Source of the DNA: Alnus glutinosa
Lineage: Eukaryota > Streptophyta > Magnoliopsida > Fagales > Betulaceae
Direction of reading: 5' to 3'
Assembly (NCBI RefSeq): GCF_958979055.1
Contig: NC_084889.1
Location: 6,788,261 to 6,852,260 of the forward strand
Length of the DNA stretch: 64,000 nt
The notes beneath the pieces are model-generated. The model had not been told where the DNA came from and did not search any database. It saw only the letters and a program-made list of their open reading frames with translations. Positions 58,828 through 64,000 of this stretch are shown one piece after another. The position numbers and the translations under genes are program-made. How positions within the stretch are numbered: the first letter of the stretch is position 1; each line of letters begins with the position of its first letter.

Positions 58828-61800
58828 TGACATAGGAAAGCAAAATTTAATAACTTCAAATAACACTAAGCCATAATCCCATCTTCTTCATATCTGAATA
58901 TCGTACAGGACAAAAATTTGATTTACTATTTCAGCATGCATGAAAATCATTCTAAATTAGTAGCAAAATATTAAAGCTAAGTACTCTTAACAATCCCATA
59001 AAACAGAAAATAGTGACTCTTTTACCAACTCATTTAATATAAAGAACCACAAGGGTATAACATAGTCCCATCAATAACAATCCACATATTAATCAAATTA
59101 CAGAGGAGTTTTACAAATTTGATCCTTAGTGAAAAACTTTAAAATTCCACAGAAACTCTTTCTCTAATCTGTATGTAATACTTTTAAATTCATAATCAAA
59201 TTAATCCACAACCCATTCTAATATAATTTAATCAAAATAACTCAAAACTTTTCCTTATAAGATCAAAACGAAGCCCACCGAATTAATACTCATATGGCTA
59301 TAATCTGGAAAAGTTCAAGAAATTAACATCTCAACATTCTGCAGTATTCGGTTATAATTACTGGAGAGAATTTCAAATAAGACCACAATGCCCAACTAGT
59401 TTTCACTTTTCAACTCCAGCAAATCCCAAAAAAATTTCACGACATCTTATCCATTCAGTGTACATGGTTAGTGTCAATGGACAGCTGTGCTGTCCATAAT
59501 TGTTTATTGTTTCCTTACTTTTCAGCCTCCGATTCTTTCCTTATACCAGAATATTATAAGGCTCAAGAGGCTCCTTCTGTTGATACTCCCATGGAATTAA
59601 ATGTCAAGCTTCGCAAAGAGGAGGGCGACTTACTTGCTGATCCCAGCTTATACCGGAAGTTGGTGGGGAGCCTCGTTTATCTCACCATTACTAGACCGGA
59701 CATTTCTTTTGCTGTCCAGCAAGTCAGCCAGTTCCTTCAGACTCCTCGTCATCTACATTTAACTGCTGTCCGAAGAATTATACGCTATGTTCACGGTACT
59801 TCTACTCGTGGCTTATTCTTTCCTGCTAGCAATTCTACTCGTCTTGCCGCTTATAGTGATGCTGATTGGGCTGGTTGTGCGGATACTCGTCGCTCCATCA
59901 CAGGTTGGTGTGTGTTCTTAGGTGATGCCTTGATCTCCTAGAAAAGTAAGAAGCAAGACAGAGTCTCTAAGTCATCTACGGAATCTGAGTACCGCGCCAT
60001 GTCTCTTGCTTGTTCAGAAATTATTTGGCTTCGTGGTTTGCTTGCTGAGTTAGATTTTTTTGAGACCGACCCTACACCGCTACATGCCGATAATACCAGT
60101 GCTATTCAGATCACGGCCAATCCTGTCTATCATGAGCGCACCAAGCATATTGAAGTGGACTGTCACTCTATTCGGGAAGCCTTTGAAGCTAGGATTATCA
60201 CTCTTCCACATATTTCCACTGATCTACAAATTGCGGATATTTTCACTAAGGCTCTCACTCGTCATCAACATTGCTTCCTAAGTAGCAAATTGATGCTTGT
60301 TGATCACCCTGCATCAATTTGAGGGGGGCTGTCAATGGACAGCTGTGCTGTCATAATTGTTTATTGTTTCCTTACTTTTCAGCCTCTGATTCTTTCCTTA
60401 TTTCTCCATCTCTTATTTTGTATAGTTGGCATATATTTGACCGAATATAGTTTATATGTATAGGGCTAGAATCATGCGGGACTTTATTTTCTTTCTTTTC
60501 TTTCCATGTAGAGCATTCGTGTAAAGCCTTTATAATAGACAGAACTCAAGGCTCAAAGGCAGCCATTCTCATAATATTTTGTCAGTTAGTACATGTTTAC
60601 CAACAAATCACCAGAATTTTTGGTACCCATTTACTTGAATTTAAGCAACATTAACATTCAACCAAAAATTTATATACCCAAAAAGAATTATCCAGAATGA
60701 ACAACCCTTCTTAACTAAGAGATTAGCAACAATCAAAGAATTAAATTCATACTATTATCCAAAAATCATCAAACTAAACCAAAACCCAGAATTTAAGTCT
60801 TTAACAAAATTAACACCCAAAGGTCTACCCATTCAGTTAACAAGAGAATTTCTCAAAAATTTCCCAAAGACCCATTCAACCCAAAATCTGGAAATTAAAA
60901 TCTAAGATCTAATTCCACTGAAAGAAATCCTTCTAAAATCCAGAAATCTCCTCAATATACCTACCTAAACCTAGAAAATCAAAAACCCAGAAATTAAAAC
61001 TCACAAGGGACGGATTTTTTTTTTTTTTTCTACTTTGGGGACCCAGAAAACGCTCTCCAGTGGCGTCGCCGGCGCGGGGCCGTGGCCTCTGGGTTCGGCG
61101 GCGTCGTCCGCCCAGTCCAGTGGCCAACCCACCGGCTGGGTCTCTTCCTCCCCCACTTTCTCTTAGTCTCTCTCTCTCTCTCTCTCTCTCCCTCCTCTGC
61201 CTTTCAGTTACTCCCTCTCCCTCTTGCCTCTCTGACTTTCTTAAGGTACGAAAAAAAAAAATAACAAGGAAAGAGGCAGAACGATAAAGAAGGGGAAAAA
61301 AAAAAAAAGAGAAGAGGAATGGGTCTTGTGCGAGTGATGGAGAGAAAAGCATTAATAAAGGCTGAATAAAATAAAAGGAAAGAGGATTCTGAAACTACCT
61401 CTTGAGTTGAACAACTTTGAAGCTCAAGTATCTCTGAAAATTAACTTGTTGCTGGTGTCTTGAACGGCGAGAATGGTTGATTAAATAGAGGAAGGAGAGG
61501 AGTGTCATGGTTTGAAGGCCCAGAGCATGGGTGCAACATGTAGGTAGTCGACTGAAATGTGGCAATGGGTTTCAACAACGTGTAAGTGAAGATCAAAAAT
61601 GTGGCGATGTTTTGCGGAGGTGTCAAAGGCTTTCAGACGCGTAAATAAAGATTTGAAAAGTGGCAATGCTTTTGCATAGTATCAAAGACTTTAAAAGTCA
61701 TTCACTGTAACGTGTAAGGGGAAAAAGAAAGCAATCTGTCGGGGAGAAGCGAAAGGTGGAAGACATGCATGTGGATTAAAAAAAAAAAAATTCCTTAATA

Positions 61801-62000
61801 AAACGACGTCGTCCAACTGAGCTGAATTTTTTTTTTTTTTTTAAAATTCTTGTATTTAATTTTTTATTTTTTTTGATGAATTGTATTAATTTAATTTTTA
61901 ATTTAAACAAAATGAGAAGAGCTTAATTATACCTATAAATCACTATAAAGAACAGTTATTCACAAGTAGCAAAACCAGAGGATGATAATATCAATAATGA

Positions 62001-62038
<38 letters not shown>

Positions 62039-62178
62039 TACGGAGTAAAGAGCTCTTCGCGGAAAGGAGAACCATCTGATAAGAGAGTATAAATTAAAGT
62101 TCCCAACATCAAAAAACCCAAAGCACTGAAAAGGATTCTGAAAGTCCAGACATAAGAGTGCTTCCACTTTTGTTCCAT
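52004..62178 (-). CDS. DUF1475 family small membrane protein
   Basis: Four small exons, 62042-62178, 54265-54316, 53199-53272 and 52004-52103, join with matching phases to a 120-aa protein, the usual size for plant DUF1475. Three hydrophobic segments are visible at about 12-33, 49-63 and 75-100. Family-typical phrases include DGSPFREELFTPWM, TLIDFYINVVALSVWVNYKE and LEDPVYLVL near the C-terminus. The function of the family is unknown; membrane location is inferred. The 7.7-kb first intron is packed with repeats, and the third contains a TRIM element. The first intron opens with GTAAG followed by a run of 30 T on the sense strand. Expression despite this load should be checked, but the coding exons are undamaged. 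Confidence 0.9.
52383..52903 (-). mobile_element. TRIM retrotransposon, complete, with 5-bp target duplication
   Basis: Two 206-bp terminal repeats (52388-52593 and 52693-52898), both starting TGTAACGACCTAG and ending GTGTTACA, flank 99 bp of non-coding DNA. ATACA occurs on both sides (52383-52387 and 52899-52903). Reading the minus strand, the LTR is followed after two bases by TAGTATCAGAGCC. This is one mismatch from the primer-binding site complementary to initiator-Met tRNA (TGGTATCAGAGC), which sets the orientation. It lies in intron 3 of the DUF1475 gene. Confidence 0.9.
53390..53519. repeat. 130-bp pure purine tract
   Basis: Only A and G for 130 bases (A runs, GAAA and GAA repeats), in intron 2 of the DUF1475 gene. 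It starts 117 bases upstream of the exon 3 acceptor when read on the sense strand, where it is all C and T. Confidence 0.95.
55423..55552. mobile_element. Palindromic MITE in DUF1475 intron 1
   Basis: TATACACCATCTTTTTATCC and CAAAGCTGATGTGATGTGGT on the left are mirrored by ACCACACCACATCAGCTTTG and a reversed TATACACCATC on the right. About 130 bp. Confidence 0.75.
56525..57000. repeat. Left arm of a widely spaced inverted repeat
   Basis: From TCCACATGCATGTCTTCCAC to TCGCACAAGACCCATTCC this block is the reverse complement, with scattered changes and small gaps, of 61313-61776. It is immediately followed by the hairpin at 57000-57920. Confidence 0.85.
57000..57920. repeat. Large near-perfect hairpin (inverted repeat, arms about 430 bp)
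   Basis: The left arm starts CTCTAAACTTTCAGATGGC and the right arm ends GCCATCTGAAAGTTTAGAG. Matching runs almost continuously to the centre, where CCTTTATATCCCAAAACG faces CGTTTTGGGATATAAAGG across about 20 bp (GGGGTGTGACAACATAGATC). A few substitutions and differing simple-sequence tracts separate the arms. It lies within DUF1475 intron 1. A transcript in either direction would fold back on itself. Confidence 0.92.
57015..57131 (+). other. 38-codon open frame inside the hairpin arm
   Basis: ATG after a CTTTCAG sequence, then a hydrophobic start (MALHIIVLLAGILIGVA) and TGA at 57129-57131. The mirrored copy in the other arm has an early stop (after ATYDDSQF). It looks like a signal-peptide-like frame, but I have no evidence that it is translated. 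Confidence 0.25.
57921..59466. other. Unclassified repeat-like DNA in DUF1475 intron 1
   Basis: The part at 58040-58330 (GAGCGGTGCAAGTTTGGCAG, GGGAGAGCCGTCGGGTTAGG) is GC-richer and resembles plant LTR-element non-coding sequence. No ORF or termini were found. A GT microsatellite lies at 58789-58826. Confidence 0.4.
59467..60589 (+). mobile_element. Collapsed Ty1-copia retrotransposon with 5-bp target duplication
   Basis: The element spans 59472-60584 with GTTAG on both sides (59467-59471 and 60585-60589). A complete 255-bp 3' LTR (60330-60584) starts TGTCAATGGACAGC and ends TTTTGTCA, preceded by the purine tract GAGGGGGGC. At the left only the first roughly 70 bp of the 5' LTR survive, fused directly to the end of the RT gene, so everything between was deleted. 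Its coding remnant is annotated separately. Confidence 0.92.
59546..60322 (+). pseudogene. Ty1-copia polyprotein fragment: RT end and RNase H
   Basis: The frame reads through the end of reverse transcriptase (LVGSLVYLTITRPDISFAV) and the RNase H domain with YSDADWAGCADTRRSITG, ESEYRAMSLACSEIIWLRGL, HADNTSAIQI, and the closing VKH/TKHIEVDCHSIRE and ADIFTKAL motifs. An in-frame TAG at 59939-59941 replaces the Trp expected before KSKKQ. Gag, protease, integrase and most of RT are absent. It cannot function alone. Confidence 0.93.
60590..61312 (-). other. DUF1475 intron 1, GC-rich and CT-repeat segment
   Basis: After AT-rich DNA, 61040-61150 is markedly GC-rich (TGGCGTCGCCGGCGCGGGGC) and is followed by a CT microsatellite (about 61166-61190). 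On the minus strand a long Arg/Glu-rich frame (61352 to 60933) crosses it. Its content is the translated microsatellite, so it is not called as a gene. The GC-rich part could be a captured gene leader. Confidence 0.4.
61313..61776. repeat. Right arm of the widely spaced inverted repeat
   Basis: Reverse complement of 56525-57000, ending GGTGGAAGACATGCATGTGGA. Both arms include GGCCCAGAGCATGGGTGCAA or its complement. Confidence 0.85.
62007..62036. repeat. A30 run at the first DUF1475 splice donor
   Basis: Thirty consecutive A on the plus strand, immediately inside intron 1. On the sense strand the donor GTAAG is directly followed by an unbroken T run. Confidence 0.9.
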
Positions 62179-64000
62179 GCCATCCCTATGCAATGAATGT
62201 TTTCAAAGTTAATCACTCCCTATGAGAGAAGTAAATGGACAACCAGACCCAGAAAAAAAAAAAGAAGAAGAAGAAGAAGACATGTTTACTGAAATAATCA
62301 CATTTTTCTGTATCGACAAAAATTCTTCAGCACAAGAAGGCGTGATTTACCTAGTTATCTATTGAATAAGGCAATAAAATTATGATTTACAGAGAAGTTT
62401 ATTAAAATTACAAAAGGAAAGCTGCAATCCAAAATTTTATCTTAAGGGATATGCAATATAATTTTCAGTTTCCATTTAGGAGAGATCATTTAATACTATT
62501 CAAATTAACACATTTTTCTTATTTTAATGCATGAAACAGATGCATGTGCCACATGGTAGTTTGATGGATCCCATTGACAAGGTAAAAACCGTAAAATGCT
62601 ATGTCACCCATTGACCTCTAAATAAATTGAAGACCAACAACCAAAACTCTCTCGTATAAGAACAATGAAGTATCAAATGATCTAGTGACTCACTGCTTGA
62701 TTTTCACATTCAGCAGCAATCCACCAAAGTAATATTATTTTTGAAGAGATTATCCACCGTTAGGATGTTTCCAAAAGCAACTTCTCTTAGAAATTTAGTG
62801 TGCTAGATAGTCTTCCATAGAAATCACCATAGGCTCTCTCAATATCTTATAAAAAGAATGTATTCCAAACATACAACGGTTCAACGTTCAAGTGATCATA
62901 TCAGCCATAATGCAAAATAGAAGATTAGAATCTAGAAGATGAAAAAGAAAACCGACCTATCTGATTTCTTGATCCGAATAAACAAGTAAAAATCTAGGAC
63001 CCCATGCTAAATTCGTCCACTGTCCAAAAAGCTCAAACAAAACTGGATAGAAGCATAATGTTCAGCTATGAGGAACAAATGGCTGAAATAGGTTGTTTGG
63101 CTCAGCATCCCCCCACCACACATCTGCCAATTTGAACCCTCATGTCATCTCTTACCACTAACTTAATAAACCTTAAACCTCTCCCAACCAGCCCTAATGC
63201 TTTCCCCATATTGCACCATGAGGCCTTCTTACTACTTCTGGCGTCCACCTTCCCCACAAATACCCACATTTCACACACCTTACACATCGCCAAAATGATC
63301 CCCCTCCACACCATAATGTCATAACCATTTCCCCAGCAATATGAATTAATTTTAAGCCCAAGCTTTCTAAATCTAATAGGAAAACAGACAACATTCAAGT
63401 CCAGTTAATGAAATTAAAAAATTTCTTCTATTCTACCCAAACTCCCCGCGTAAATTCTCCAATCTGTTAGCCATATGAGTTGGAAAGGTGAAAACTTAAA
63501 GAAGATAACTCGGGAAGCTAGTTTGCGTACTTTTCATGAGAGTGTGCTTTCCTCTGTTAGACATGTATAATTTGTTCCATCCTACCAAGCACCTTCCATC
63601 CTGTCTACAATAGTATCTACGTAAACTTTAATGAATCAAAAGGAGATTTGGTAGCATTTATCCACTGTAGAGTAGCACAAAACAGCAGCTCATTGAACCA
63701 TACTGAATCTGTAGACCAATAAACTAAAGTATCTAAATCCTCTCCAATACAGTAAAGGAATAATTTTAAGAAAAAATCATTGCAACAGCAGACAAAATCT
63801 TCAAGCCTCCACAACTGTAACCGGAAAAAGTAAAACGGGGAAGGGAATTAAAAACTCATAAACCTAACATCACAACACGTTTATAGTTGATCTTAAAACC
63901 TACCATATTATGACTTATCAAAAAAAAACCTTTCATATTATTTCAACACAGGTGCATAAGTGCATGAATAATGCTACTTAGTAGACTATTATACGATTGC
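62179..64000. other. Upstream region of the DUF1475 gene
   Basis: The promoter and leader should lie close to 62179; a GAA repeat occurs at about 62263-62280. The rest is AT-rich. A 98-codon minus-strand frame at 63102-63398 is open, but I recognise no domain and do not call it a gene. Confidence 0.4.

Noticed and set aside
60933-61352. 139-codon Arg/Glu-rich frame on the minus strand
   Set aside because: Its core is a translated CT/GA microsatellite and it overlaps the inverted-repeat arm; no domain.
63102-63398. 98-codon minus-strand frame
   Set aside because: No domain recognised and the opposite strand is open as well; insufficient support.

Overview
The window is nuclear DNA of a flowering plant, most likely a woody rosid. 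It is AT-rich, its genes are split by GT-AG introns, and introns and spacers are crowded with microsatellites and short transposable elements. Species cannot be fixed from the sequence alone. LINE tails resembling those common in Fagales hint at that order, but this is inference.

Six multi-exon genes could be assembled exon by exon with continuous reading frames. In order they are: a chloroplast-type DEAD-box RNA helicase like Arabidopsis RH39 (minus, 2711-10686, 9 exons, 629 aa); a hypoxanthine-guanine phosphoribosyltransferase (minus, 13599-16726, 3 exons, 193 aa); a plant MRN-complex-interacting protein homologue (plus, 18702-19957, 4 exons, 272 aa); a poly(A)-binding protein (minus, 21084-29055, 7 exons, 643 aa); a laccase (plus, 39735-45191, 7 exons, 592 aa); and a small DUF1475 membrane protein (minus, 52004-62178, 4 tiny exons over 10 kb, 120 aa). 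A single-exon 132-aa membrane protein gene lies at 1728-2126, and the last codons of an unidentified gene may lie at the left edge.

Layout: helicase and HGPT are in tandem on the minus strand. HGPT and the MRNIP homologue are head to head across about 2 kb. The MRNIP homologue and PABP converge. A gene-poor 10.7-kb spacer (29056-39734) separates PABP from laccase, and a 6.8-kb transposon-rich spacer separates laccase from DUF1475. These are unrelated nuclear housekeeping or wall-metabolism genes, not a functional cluster.

The noteworthy content is in the mobile elements. Several insertions retain target-site duplications: a TRIM retrotransposon (ATACA), a collapsed Ty1-copia element (GTTAG), a Mutator-type MITE (TTATAACAC), a hAT-like element (7 of 8 bases), and LINE tails (18 and 16 bp). 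The DUF1475 first intron (7.7 kb) holds a near-perfect hairpin of about 430-bp arms next to a second, 5-kb-spaced inverted repeat. A PABP intron carries a tandem copy of the start of PABP exon 5. I found no CRISPR array, rRNA, convincing tRNA or new defence-type system; the hairpin/inverted-repeat complex is the best candidate for something undescribed.
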